Of a DNA stretch of 64,000 nt, positions 9,135 through 16,578 are shown one piece after another. The translations under genes and the position numbers were made by a program. The number at the start of each line of letters is the position of its first letter. The first letter of the stretch is position 1. The stretch is from Phycisphaerae bacterium (GTDB lineage Bacteria; Planctomycetota; Phycisphaerae; Sedimentisphaerales; UBA12454): positions 109,463-173,462 of the forward strand of contig JBAZHC010000006.1 of NCBI GenBank assembly GCA_041652575.1. Reading direction: 5' to 3'. The notes below the pieces were generated by a model. It was not told where the DNA came from. It did no database searches and saw only the letters and a list, made by a program, of their open reading frames with translations.

Positions 9135-9464
9135 GTTTTTAATCCGTTAAATATTGTTTTTAGGACCTTCCATTGGCTACGCCGCCAATATAATTGCTAT
9201 CGGCCAATTCGTAAAGTTTTTATAAGGAATTTTTGAAAAAAATTAAAAAAGATTTTCACTTAAATCTTATGGGATGTTTCTTTCCTGTTTTGTTTTGGTA
9301 ATAACCCGAATTGCCGCTGCCAATCGGGATTTTATTGAAGTGGCAAACTGTGAAATTCTGTCCCCTATCCTCTTCTTTGCTAACGATTGTTCTGTTACTT
9401 TTTAGAATTGGGACTCAGACGCCAGTTTCGAGTGAGAATCAGCCTGATTTTCCGGTCGAACCGG
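9135..9464. other. Gene-free gap with a weak hairpin
   Basis: 330 nt with no frame that resembles a gene. Near 9307-9331 an imperfect hairpin (CCCGAATTGCC... / ...CCAATCGGG) followed by T-rich sequence may end transcription from the lipoprotein or face the other way. A short ATTGGC/GCCAAT dyad lies near 9174-9191. Nothing else was recognised. Confidence 0.4.
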
Positions 9465-10274
9465 CTAATCATTTATGAGACTACAGGCTACGAGGCAAAA
9501 TCTTACAACTGGCTTCGGTTTGGCCGAGCAGAATATCATTTCACCTGTTAGAGGCAGGCCTTGCTGCGGAAAATGAGCCGTATCCGGCGCTATGCAGACA
9601 AATTGTCCCGGCCGAATAGGTACGTTCATGGCAATTTCATCGAAAACAAACTCCCAGCCGGAGTTTCCCTGTTCTTTTCCGTTACTATCCGGTGCTGCGA
9701 TGGTCTTATAAACAGGTATAATATTGAGTCCGCAGACTTGCTTAAGACCGATAAGTGATTTCACGTTTATGCGCAAAGCGACAGTTCCGGCCGGCAGACC
9801 TATCCCTGCGGAAATATCCTTGCCTGAACGGCAGCAGATGGCCCCGGGTTCCTGAAAATCGATAATTGCAACGTCGTTGTCTATGTTTTCGTTTACATAA
9901 AGACTTATTCTTTTGGTTATTTTCACCTGTGCTTTGGACAGAACCTGTGAAAATTTCACCCAGTCGATTCTATTTCCCCCGCCGCCGATAAGTCCGTTAT
10001 TCAAAAAACTTCCGGAATTTTTATATTTGACAGGCAAATCGTTCAAATCACCTATCGCATTCAACACCGATGGATACTTTCCCTTGTCGAATTCAAATAC
10101 ATAAATATACAGGCCAATAATAGAACTCTTTTTGTCCCCATAACTATCCTCCGGCAGAAGGTCTCCGGCCTGAGCTTTTGTCCAGGGTCTTTTCCAGTTT
10201 TGTTTTTCGGTGCAGCCCGACACAAGCATCGCAAGGAATAACAGTACGGAACAGTATCTCAGAGTTTTCTTCAT
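9465..10274 (-). CDS. Lipoprotein of unknown function
   Basis: 269 aa with a signal peptide ending in a lipobox (LVSGC, Cys about 21), so it should be lipid-anchored. The body has mixed alpha/beta composition, with several hydrophobic strands (VAIIDF, VALRINV, GWEFVFDEIAMNV) and a late segment FVCIAPDTAHFP. I do not recognise a family. Upstream of the ATG there is no clear ribosome site. It is followed on the same strand, after a 330-nt gap, by the PGRP-like protein, so an envelope role for both is possible but unproven. Confidence 0.65.
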   Translation of the reverse strand: MKKTLRYCSVLLFLAMLVSGCTEKQNWKRPWTKAQAGDLLPEDSYGDKKSSIIGLYIYVFEFDKGKYPSVLNAIGDLNDLPVKYKNSGSFLNNGLIGGGGNRIDWVKFSQVLSKAQVKITKRISLYVNENIDNDVAIIDFQEPGAICCRSGKDISAGIGLPAGTVALRINVKSLIGLKQVCGLNIIPVYKTIAAPDSNGKEQGNSGWEFVFDEIAMNVPIRPGQFVCIAPDTAHFPQQGLPLTGEMIFCSAKPKPVVRFCLVACSLIND

Positions 10275-10338
10275 AGACGCTGATACTAATGCGGCGGCTT
10301 TGAGATGTCAACGACCCCGATTGAATTAGAGATATGAA

Positions 10339-10686
10339 CTAAAGATTAAACTGCGGCCGGGTGCAGAATTGAAAGGCTATCTGTTTTTTGCCGGCCTTTT
10401 GGTCAGATTCCATAATTCTTACGACCTTTGCGTACGCCGAAACCTTGCCGCCAATCTGGTCGGCCCTGTCAGCTACAGGTATGTCCAGCTCAATATCGAA
10501 AAGGTCGCCGGTATCAGTAACAGAGGTTTGGCTGCTTTCGACAAGAAGACCGTCAGGGCTTATATTAATGCTGTCGCCGACAAAGGCATGGTCGTGCATA
10601 GAGCCGATTTTGCGACACAATATCCCCGTCCTGACAAGCAGGCGCCGATGCCTCCTTCTTTCGTTTTCTCCTCCCATTACCTCCAT
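10339..10686 (-). CDS. PilZ-domain protein (putative c-di-GMP receptor)
   Basis: 115 aa, a stand-alone PilZ domain. The c-di-GMP motif is present: basic ERRRHRRL (RxxxR, about 8-15) and NISPDGLLVE (the D/NxSxxG motif, about 43-52). Strands DLFDIELDIP and VSAYAKVVRI follow as in the PilZ barrel. It probably couples cyclic-di-GMP to a partner protein. A second ATG (10677) lies three codons in and either could be used, since an SD-like GGAGG falls between them. It is 64 nt upstream of the lipoprotein on the same strand. No diguanylate cyclase is in the window. Confidence 0.85.
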   Translation of the reverse strand: MEVMGGENERRRHRRLLVRTGILCRKIGSMHDHAFVGDSINISPDGLLVESSQTSVTDTGDLFDIELDIPVADRADQIGGKVSAYAKVVRIMESDQKAGKKQIAFQFCTRPQFNL

Positions 10687-11028
10687 GTCCTAAACAAATT
10701 AGTTAAAAAAATGTTAAATATTTATGCCATTATAGGACTATTGCAAATAATATACCAAAGAGGCTATCTCGAAAACAACCTATCTTAACTTATTTAACTA
10801 CTGTAAAAACATAGGCTTATAGGAGATTGGTGGTTAATTTTAAACCTGACAGGTTGTGAACTTAGTAAATATTGTTTAAAAACTACAACAAATCGCATTT
10901 TGAACAGGCCGCAATAGCAATGGAAGTACCAAATTAAAGCTCAGGTTGTGTCTCTTTGGCGGCATTGTTGTTTTTTTGCAACATAAAAGGTTGACAAATA
11001 TCGCCAATACTTCTTATAATATTGAAGT
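10687..11028. other. Divergent intergenic region between PilZ and the sensor kinase
   Basis: 342 nt, AT-rich. It carries the strong sigma-70 promoter of the kinase gene at its right end. Candidate frames inside it are short and unsupported. No repeat or RNA fold stood out. Confidence 0.5.
10991..11020 (+). promoter_or_regulatory. Sigma-70 promoter of the histidine kinase gene, apparently leaderless
   Basis: TTGACA (10991-10996), an 18-nt spacer and TATAAT (11015-11020). The expected start of transcription (11027-11028) is one or two bases before the ATG at 11029, so the mRNA would have almost no leader. Confidence 0.7.
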
Positions 11029-12126
11029 ATGTCCAATAACGCTCAACAAAACGTTCCAACCAAAGAGGTTAAAAAAACCGCGAAGGCGGATTTTGCTCCC
11101 GCCGTTTTGCAGTCGCTGCCTCTTGGCGTTATCGTATTTGACAAAGAGCTTAAGATATTAAGCGCAAATCCGGGCGTATCTGCCCTTATAGACGTAAAAG
11201 CTGCCGCCGATGTTACACTCGCGGCGGGAACAAATGAAAAAATCTGGGGAAACTGGCAAAAAATTCTTCTTGAAGTCGTGGAGACCGGCAAAATCTGCCG
11301 TTTCGATAATGTCAGCTACCGTACGGCAAATAAACTATCGGCTTTACAGATAACTTCCGCACCGCTGACGGACAAACCAGGCGGCACGATACAGGGCGGA
11401 CTGCTTTTGCTGGAGGATGTAACCGAAAAAGCAAACGCGCTCAAGCAGATGGCAACCACGGAACGGTTTGCAGCTATGGGAAAACTGGCGAGCAAGGTCG
11501 CGCACGAGCTTAACAATCCTATAGACGGCATAATGAGGTATATCAATCTGGCGAAAAGAACTATCGGCGAAGCGGGCCTGTCGAAACCGGTTGAGTATCT
11601 CGAACACGCAAGCAACGGGCTTAAAAGAATGATTCAGATTATCACCGAACTGCTCGAATTCTCACGCAGCAGGTATTCAGCTCTTGAGGATACGCCTATT
11701 GATAAAATTATCGATGATGCCATCAGGTTCGTTGAGCCGGCGGCAAAGGCGGCGGAGATAAAAATCGAGCGGCAATATTCCGCGGGTCTGCCAAAGGCAA
11801 GAAGCGGAAACCTGTTCCAGGTGTTTTGCAACCTGCTGAAAAACGCCATTGAGGCAATGCCTGACGGCGGGACAGTAAGTATAGGATGCAGCGTTTCGGA
11901 AGATAATGTCGCGTTAATAAGTTTTAAGGATACAGGTGCAGGCTTCAGGCCGGAAGACGGCGAAGCTATCTTTGAACCGTTCTTCACGACAAAAACAGGC
12001 AAAGGCACGGGCCTGGGCCTTGCCATCTGCAGGGATATAATTGAAAAGTACGGCGGAAAAATTACCGCCCAAAACGCTCCGGACACCGGCAGTGTCTTTA
12101 CGGTCTATCTGCCTTTAAACGAGTAA
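11029..12126 (+). CDS. PAS sensor histidine kinase, NtrB-like
   Basis: 365 aa, soluble. A PAS domain at about 22-130 (PLGVIVFDKELKILSANPGVS) is followed by a HisKA dimerisation helix with the phosphorylated His at about 159 (SKVAHELNNPIDG) and a HATPase domain with N box (LLKNAIEAMPDGG), G1 box (DTGAGF) and G2 box (GKGTGLGLAICRDI). There is no membrane segment, so the signal is probably cytoplasmic. It should phosphorylate the NtrC-type regulator at 13480, but an inverted-repeat-bounded insert of about 1.3 kb now separates the two genes. What the pair controls is not visible here. Confidence 0.9.
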   Translation: MSNNAQQNVPTKEVKKTAKADFAPAVLQSLPLGVIVFDKELKILSANPGVSALIDVKAAADVTLAAGTNEKIWGNWQKILLEVVETGKICRFDNVSYRTANKLSALQITSAPLTDKPGGTIQGGLLLLEDVTEKANALKQMATTERFAAMGKLASKVAHELNNPIDGIMRYINLAKRTIGEAGLSKPVEYLEHASNGLKRMIQIITELLEFSRSRYSALEDTPIDKIIDDAIRFVEPAAKAAEIKIERQYSAGLPKARSGNLFQVFCNLLKNAIEAMPDGGTVSIGCSVSEDNVALISFKDTGAGFRPEDGEAIFEPFFTTKTGKGTGLGLAICRDIIEKYGGKITAQNAPDTGSVFTVYLPLNE

Positions 12127-12132
12127 ATAAAA

Positions 12133-12161
12133 AAATCCGAATATCGAAATCCGAAACAAAT
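12133..12161. repeat. 29-bp inverted repeat, left end of the insert in the two-component locus
   Basis: These 29 bases are an exact reverse complement of 13420-13448. The core is AATCCGAATATCGAAATC. The kinase stop codon is seven bases to the left, and the first insert gene begins five bases to the right. Confidence 0.9.
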
Positions 12162-12165
12162 TCAA

Positions 12166-12522
12166 ATGACAAAAATGGAAAATTCAAAACTATACGATTT
12201 GGAAGAACGGACATTCAAGTTCGCAAGACAGGTTAGAGAGTTTGTTTATAAATTAAACAAAAATCTTATAACCATAGAAGACTGCAAACAAGTAGTCAGG
12301 TATTCCGGCTCGGTCGGTGCAAACTATATTGAAGCAAACGAAGCTTTGAGTAAAAAAGACTTTGTGATGAGAATTAAAATTTGCAGGAAAGAGGCTAAAG
12401 AAAGTGGTTATTGGTTAAAACTTATAAATAGCCCGGAATTACAGAATGAAAAACTAGATTTGGAAAGGGAAGCAGTAGAGCTCACCAACATTTTTGGAGC
12501 AATATTACGTAAAAGTGAATAA
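12166..12522 (+). CDS. Four-helix bundle protein (23S rRNA intervening-sequence type)
   Basis: 118 aa. The pattern LEERTFKFARQVREFVYKL...YSGSVGANYIEANEALSKKDFVMRIKICRKEAKESGYWLKLI is typical of the S23/IVP four-helix-bundle family, first found in intervening sequences of 23S rRNA and now known from many intergenic sites. The conserved 'R..GS.GANYIEA' and 'KECRKEAKES.YWL'-type blocks are both present. The function is unknown. It is the first gene in the inverted-repeat-bounded insert and has no SD. A second family member sits at 61531-61890. Confidence 0.9.
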   Translation: MTKMENSKLYDLEERTFKFARQVREFVYKLNKNLITIEDCKQVVRYSGSVGANYIEANEALSKKDFVMRIKICRKEAKESGYWLKLINSPELQNEKLDLEREAVELTNIFGAILRKSE

Positions 12523-12539
12523 TGTCGAGATAAAGCTGT

Positions 12540-13330
12540 ATGATAAACAAAAATAAATCGGAAAGATTTTTTGAGAGATACTTGAATTCAAATGGATTCA
12601 AAGGCAAATGGACGTATGAGCCTTTAATCTCAGGAAAAAGCAAAAAACCAGATTATTTATTGGACTACAATGGGCAGGAGTGCTTTTTTGAAGTTAAGGA
12701 ATTAAGAAAAAAGAATAATGAGCCCACTAAGTGGCCGGCTTTTATTGATCCATATATAAGCTTGCGTACTGAAATACATGACGCAAAAAAACAGTTTAAG
12801 GAATTTAAAAAATATAGCTGTTCGCTTGTTATTTTTAATGTTAATGATAGACAGGCAAGGCTTATGCCTTTAGATGTATTGGGTGCAATGTTGGGAAACT
12901 TGGGCGTTGAGATGGACTTTGATGCAACTAAAGGAAAGCAATCAAAGGAACAGAAAGAAGTACCTTTCTCAGCGGCGGCATAATGGGAAAACAGAAGAAC
13001 ACAACTATAAATGCTATTATTATTTTGGAGAAATTCCTTGATAATCTCGAATTAGAAAAAGCCATGTGGGAAAGAAAAAAGAAACAAAAGATTGAGCTTG
13101 CTATAGCAGAGTTGCTTGAGCAGAGAATGGAACTTCAAAAACATTATAAGTTACAGATGGTATTGAGGGTTGTTGTAATCGAAAATCCATTTGCGAGAAT
13201 TCCATTATTCGCCGATATATTCGGGGGATACTTCGATGAACGGTGGCAGTTTATAAATGGTAATTGTAAAAGGATTTTTGCTGGAGATAAATTGAAAGAA
13301 CTGGAAGCTCTTAAAGGGAAATCGGTATGA
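12540..13330 (+). pseudogene. PD-(D/E)XK nuclease-like protein split by a one-base frameshift
   Basis: Two frames overlap as TAATG: 12540-12983 (147 aa) and 12983-13330 (115 aa). The first has a nuclease-like PDYLLDYNGQECFFEVKEL (D...ExK); the second holds the conserved tail NTTINAIIILEKF and ENPFARIPLFADIFGGYFDERW. At 12969-12985 the DNA reads TCAGCGGCGGCATAATG; one extra G after TCA would give the continuous reading FSGGGIMGKQKNTTINAI. The glycine-rich join and one-base offset imply a single ancestral gene of about 263 residues. It may be a true mutation, a sequencing or assembly error, or (less likely) a natural split. The role is unknown; it travels with the four-helix-bundle gene inside the insert. 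Confidence 0.7.
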
Positions 13331-13419
13331 TTGCAGGTTTTTCCGCCAAGAACAGGCTTTGGATTATTCCAGAAAAGTAATAGAAAAGAAGTTTGGTAAT
13401 TTGATATTTGAGAATTTGG

Positions 13420-13448
13420 ATTTGTTTCGGATTTCGATATTCGGATTT
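13420..13448. repeat. 29-bp inverted repeat, right end of the insert
   Basis: Exact reverse complement of 12133-12161. Next to it the words GAATTTGG and CGGATTTCGGATTTATTTAT continue the same AT-rich, TTCGG-punctuated style, suggesting a repeat array trimmed to one full copy. The response regulator gene begins 31 bases further on. Confidence 0.9.
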
Positions 13449-13479
13449 CGGATTTATTTATAATATTTGAAAGTTACTT

Positions 13480-14868
13480 ATGAAGCAAAGCAGTATTTTA
13501 GTAGTTGACGACGATAAGATAATCCTCGATTCACTGTGCGAATTTCTGAAACTCGAAGGCTATAACGCCGTCGGCGCCGAATCCTGCAAACAGGCCACGA
13601 GCATGGCGCAGAAACAGAAATTTTCGCTTGTTATCACCGATGTCAATCTGCCGGACGGCAGCGGCTTCGAACTGCTGAGCCTGATTAAAAAAAATTATCC
13701 GCAGACCGTGGTAATTATCATCACCGGCTACGGCACAATTGAAAGCGCCGTCGAAGCAATCAAAATAGGAGCCTATGATTATCTCACAAAGCCTATTGTC
13801 GATGACGAACTGCGATTGACGATTGAACGGGCATTAAAACAACAGTCGCTCATCAGCGAAAACGAAAATCTGAAAAATCAGCTCGAGAACAAATTCAGTC
13901 TCGAAAATATAATCAGCCAGGATTACAAAATGGCGAAAATCTTCGACCTTGTCGAAGCCGTCGCAGACAGCCGGTCCAACATTCTTATGACAGGCCCCAG
14001 CGGCACGGGAAAAACAATGCTCGCAAGGGCGATTCATTATCGCTCGGGCAGAAAGAACCAGCCTTTCGTCGAGGTAAGCTGCGGCGCTCTGCCGGAAACC
14101 CTGCTCGAAAGCGAATTGTTCGGACACGTCAGGGGTTCTTTTACAGGCGCCATCAGCGACAAGCAGGGAAAATTCCTTGCCGCTGACGGTGGTACGATTT
14201 TTCTCGATGAAATATCGAGCGCTTCCCCCGCGCTGCAGGTTAAACTTCTGCGCGTTATCCAGGAAAGACAATTCGAGCCTGTCGGCAGCAATAAAACCAT
14301 CACTGTCGATACGCGGGTAATTGTCGCCTCGAACAAAAATATGACCGAAGAAGTAAAGCTCGGCAACTTCAGGGAGGATTTATATTACAGGCTCAATGTG
14401 ATATCGATAAATCTTCCCGCTCTTAACGAAAGGCCGGCCGATATACCGCTTCTCGCCGAATATTTTATGAAAAACTTCTGCATGTCGCATAATCGCATAA
14501 AATTGGGAATTACGGACCGGGCGATGGATGCCATGCAGAGATATAACTGGCCGGGCAATGTGCGCGAACTTGAAAACGTACTCGAAAGAGCTGTTCTCCT
14601 GAGCAAGACGGACCATATCACCCTTGAGGACCTGCCGGTTAATATAACCTCTCACACGCCCCAGCACGAGCCGGCGGACTATAAGAAGATAAGTTTAAAG
14701 AACGCGATTGCCGAACCTGAAAGAAGAATTATCAGGGCGGCGCTGGAAACAAATAACTGGAACAGGCAGCAAACCGCTGAAGCGCTGAAAATCAACAGAA
14801 CCACGCTTTATAAAAAGATGAAAAAATACGGCCTCGAAGACGAAGCTGAAAGACTGGGAATCAGATAA
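13480..14868 (+). CDS. NtrC-family sigma-54-dependent response regulator
   Basis: 462 aa. Receiver domain 1-120 with phospho-acceptor D54 ([10 protein letters not shown]) and K104 (YLTKPI). An AAA+ domain follows with Walker A GPSGTGKT (about 168-175), a sigma-54 contact loop GSFTGA (variant of GAFTGA) and Walker [11 protein letters not shown]. The C-terminus is a Fis-type helix-turn-helix ([20 protein letters not shown]). It should be phosphorylated by the kinase at 11029 and activate sigma-54 promoters. No good SD precedes the ATG. The insert at 12133-13448 has probably broken co-transcription with the kinase, unless transcripts read through it. Confidence 0.92.
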   Translation: MKQSSILVVDDDKIILDSLCEFLKLEGYNAVGAESCKQATSMAQKQKFSLVITDVNLPDGSGFELLSLIKKNYPQTVVIIITGYGTIESAVEAIKIGAYDYLTKPIVDDELRLTIERALKQQSLISENENLKNQLENKFSLENIISQDYKMAKIFDLVEAVADSRSNILMTGPSGTGKTMLARAIHYRSGRKNQPFVEVSCGALPETLLESELFGHVRGSFTGAISDKQGKFLAADGGTIFLDEISSASPALQVKLLRVIQERQFEPVGSNKTITVDTRVIVASNKNMTEEVKLGNFREDLYYRLNVISINLPALNERPADIPLLAEYFMKNFCMSHNRIKLGITDRAMDAMQRYNWPGNVRELENVLERAVLLSKTDHITLEDLPVNITSHTPQHEPADYKKISLKNAIAEPERRIIRAALETNNWNRQQTAEALKINRTTLYKKMKKYGLEDEAERLGIR

Positions 14869-14933
14869 AATAAACAGTTCCTGGAACCTTTATATTATTT
14901 TAAACATCATAAACATTTGCAAAATAACGAGTT

Positions 14934-14955
14934 AAAAAGGTGTCAGGAACCTTTA
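14934..14955. repeat. REP-like palindromic repeat, copy overlapping the transposase stop
   Basis: Core GGTGTCAGGAACC flanked by A and T runs, so AAAGGT pairs with ACCTTT around a short loop. The transposase stop codon (TCA on the plus strand, 14943-14945) lies inside it. A related, more diverged element is at 14875-14893. Confidence 0.75.
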
Positions 14956-15635
14956 TTGCTTTTCTTGTATCCTACAGGCCTGCCGCGTGTTTTTAAAGTT
15001 GAATCCAAACCAAGCGACGAAGCTGTCTTCATCATCCAATCAATTTCCCCAAATGGCCGATTTCGTGCGATACATTTTCCCAAATCAGTTACTTCCTTTT
15101 CATTCAGTTCCTGATTTACCAATGTTTGCCAATTTTTCGGCATATCCACAGGCCATTGAGTAAGAAGAGTTCCGCTGTTAATGTCTTTATTCTGGCGATG
15201 CCACATTGCAGACCATCTCCATTCCTGAGCCTTTTCGACTAGTCCGGCATTTAAGGCATTGCGTTCAACATACCTGCAAAGAGTTAAAAAATGCGAATCC
15301 TCCTGTACAGGAAAAGCCTTGAAACGCCCCTGGTAAAGATGACCAGACCCTATAGTTCTATGGTTTGCATGCCATCTCTGGGCGTGAGTCAAAGTGAGCC
15401 AGCCGACAAATTGTGAAAGTTCATTATCTTCTTCCGGCCATAAAACCAAGTGCCAGTGATTTGGCATTATGCAATAAGTGCACAACCGCATATTAAATTT
15501 CCCGCAGGCCTGAAACAAGATGTTTTCGAAACAGGAATAATCCTTATCTTCGGAAAATATTTGGACATGCGCGTTAGCTCTGTTGAAAACATGATATGCG
15601 TAGCCGCCTGGTATTATTCTTAACGGTCTTCCCAT
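14943..15635 (-). CDS. REP-associated tyrosine transposase (RAYT, Y1/TnpA-like)
   Basis: 230 aa. The HUH motif is in MPNHWHLVLW (about 57-66), and the catalytic Tyr is probably in TLCRYVERNAL (about 120). RIIPGGYAYHVFNRAN at the N-terminus and QGRFKAFPVQEDSHFLTLCRY are typical of RAYT proteins, which cut single-stranded REP hairpins. This one sits among copies of a GGTGTCAGGAACC palindrome, its presumed substrate, one of which includes its own stop codon. It looks intact. It lies between the NtrC-like gene and purQ and is not related in function to either. Expression may be low, as there is no SD. Confidence 0.9.
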   Translation of the reverse strand: MGRPLRIIPGGYAYHVFNRANAHVQIFSEDKDYSCFENILFQACGKFNMRLCTYCIMPNHWHLVLWPEEDNELSQFVGWLTLTHAQRWHANHRTIGSGHLYQGRFKAFPVQEDSHFLTLCRYVERNALNAGLVEKAQEWRWSAMWHRQNKDINSGTLLTQWPVDMPKNWQTLVNQELNEKEVTDLGKCIARNRPFGEIDWMMKTASSLGLDSTLKTRGRPVGYKKSNKGS

Positions 15636-15674
15636 AGCGAACCATTTTATAAAGCTTTTCTACCTTGTCAATAT

Positions 15675-15693
15675 AAAGGTGTCTGGAACCATT
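15675..15693. repeat. REP-like repeat, variant copy
   Basis: Core GGTGTCTGGAACC; one base differs from the other copies. It lies 40 nt upstream of the transposase start, in the same orientation as the copy at its 3' end. Confidence 0.7.
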
Positions 15694-15735
15694 TAACTAT
15701 TTTTGCCTCTGTAACTACCTATAAACAATGAAATT

Positions 15736-15758
15736 AAAAAGGTGTCAGGAACCTTTTT
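15736..15758. repeat. REP-like repeat, full copy
   Basis: Core GGTGTCAGGAACC flanked by five A on the left and five T on the right, giving a stable hairpin with a T-tract. Besides being a RAYT target it could act as a terminator for plus-strand transcripts. Confidence 0.7.
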
Positions 15759-15785
15759 AGGAAAAAAGCAATTAAAAACTCTTTA

Positions 15786-16571
15786 CTATACAAAGTTTTG
15801 TTTTACATATTTTACGGCGTTGTCAAAGATTGTTCTGCCGTCGGCGCGGGATTCATCCTTTAATCTTGTCCAGTGCGGATGCTGAGTGAATCTTACAAAT
15901 CTTTCCGGATGCGGCATAAGCCCCATCACTCTGCCGGTCGAATCGCAAAGACCTGCGATAGAATCTGTTGAGCCGTTTGGATTTACCGGGAACGGGCCGA
16001 AATTTCCGTTTTCATCGACATATCTGAATGTGATTCGGTCATCTGTTTTGATTTTTTCGAAGACATCGTTATCTTCAAAGAGAATTTTCCCTTCTCCGTG
16101 CGCTATCGGCAGACAAATCCTTCTGCCCTGCTCAATGAAAATACATTTTTTACTCGAAGGTTCGAGATACACCCACCTGTCTTCGAATTTCCCGCTGTCG
16201 TTATTTGTGATTGTAAGCTGCTGTTTGCCGCTCGGCTCGATTTTGCCGAGAATGCCGGTTTTGACAAGAACCTGGAAGCCGTTGCAGATGCCCAGAACTA
16301 TTTTGCCTGCATCTATAAAAGCATTGAGCCTGTCGGAAAGATGATGAATAATCTGATTGGCAAGAATTTTACCAGCTGCTACGTCGTCGCCATAACTGAA
16401 TCCGCCCGGAATAACAAGAATTTGAAATTCGTCGAGCAAATCGGGACTCTCGATAATTCTGTTAACGTGAATTCTTTCTGCCTTGGCACCGGAAAGCTCG
16501 AGTGCATATTGTGTTTCCACATCGCAATTGATTCCAGCCGCTCTTAATACTATCGCATTTGCTTGTGTCAT
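15786..16571 (-). CDS. purQ: Phosphoribosylformylglycinamidine synthase subunit I (glutaminase)
   Basis: 261 aa class-I glutamine amidotransferase that supplies ammonia to PurL in step four of purine synthesis. Catalytic Cys96 in GICNGFQ and the His221/Glu223 pair in MPHPERF are present, with the oxyanion motif PGGFSYGDD at about 55-63. It is longer than the compact PurQ of Bacillus or Thermotoga and closer to the larger form used with long PurL proteins. It starts 7 nt after the purL stop and is clearly in the same operon (tyrA-purL-purQ). Confidence 0.95.
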   Translation of the reverse strand: MTQANAIVLRAAGINCDVETQYALELSGAKAERIHVNRIIESPDLLDEFQILVIPGGFSYGDDVAAGKILANQIIHHLSDRLNAFIDAGKIVLGICNGFQVLVKTGILGKIEPSGKQQLTITNNDSGKFEDRWVYLEPSSKKCIFIEQGRRICLPIAHGEGKILFEDNDVFEKIKTDDRITFRYVDENGNFGPFPVNPNGSTDSIAGLCDSTGRVMGLMPHPERFVRFTQHPHWTRLKDESRADGRTIFDNAVKYVKQNFV

Positions 16572-16578
16572 TTATTTT

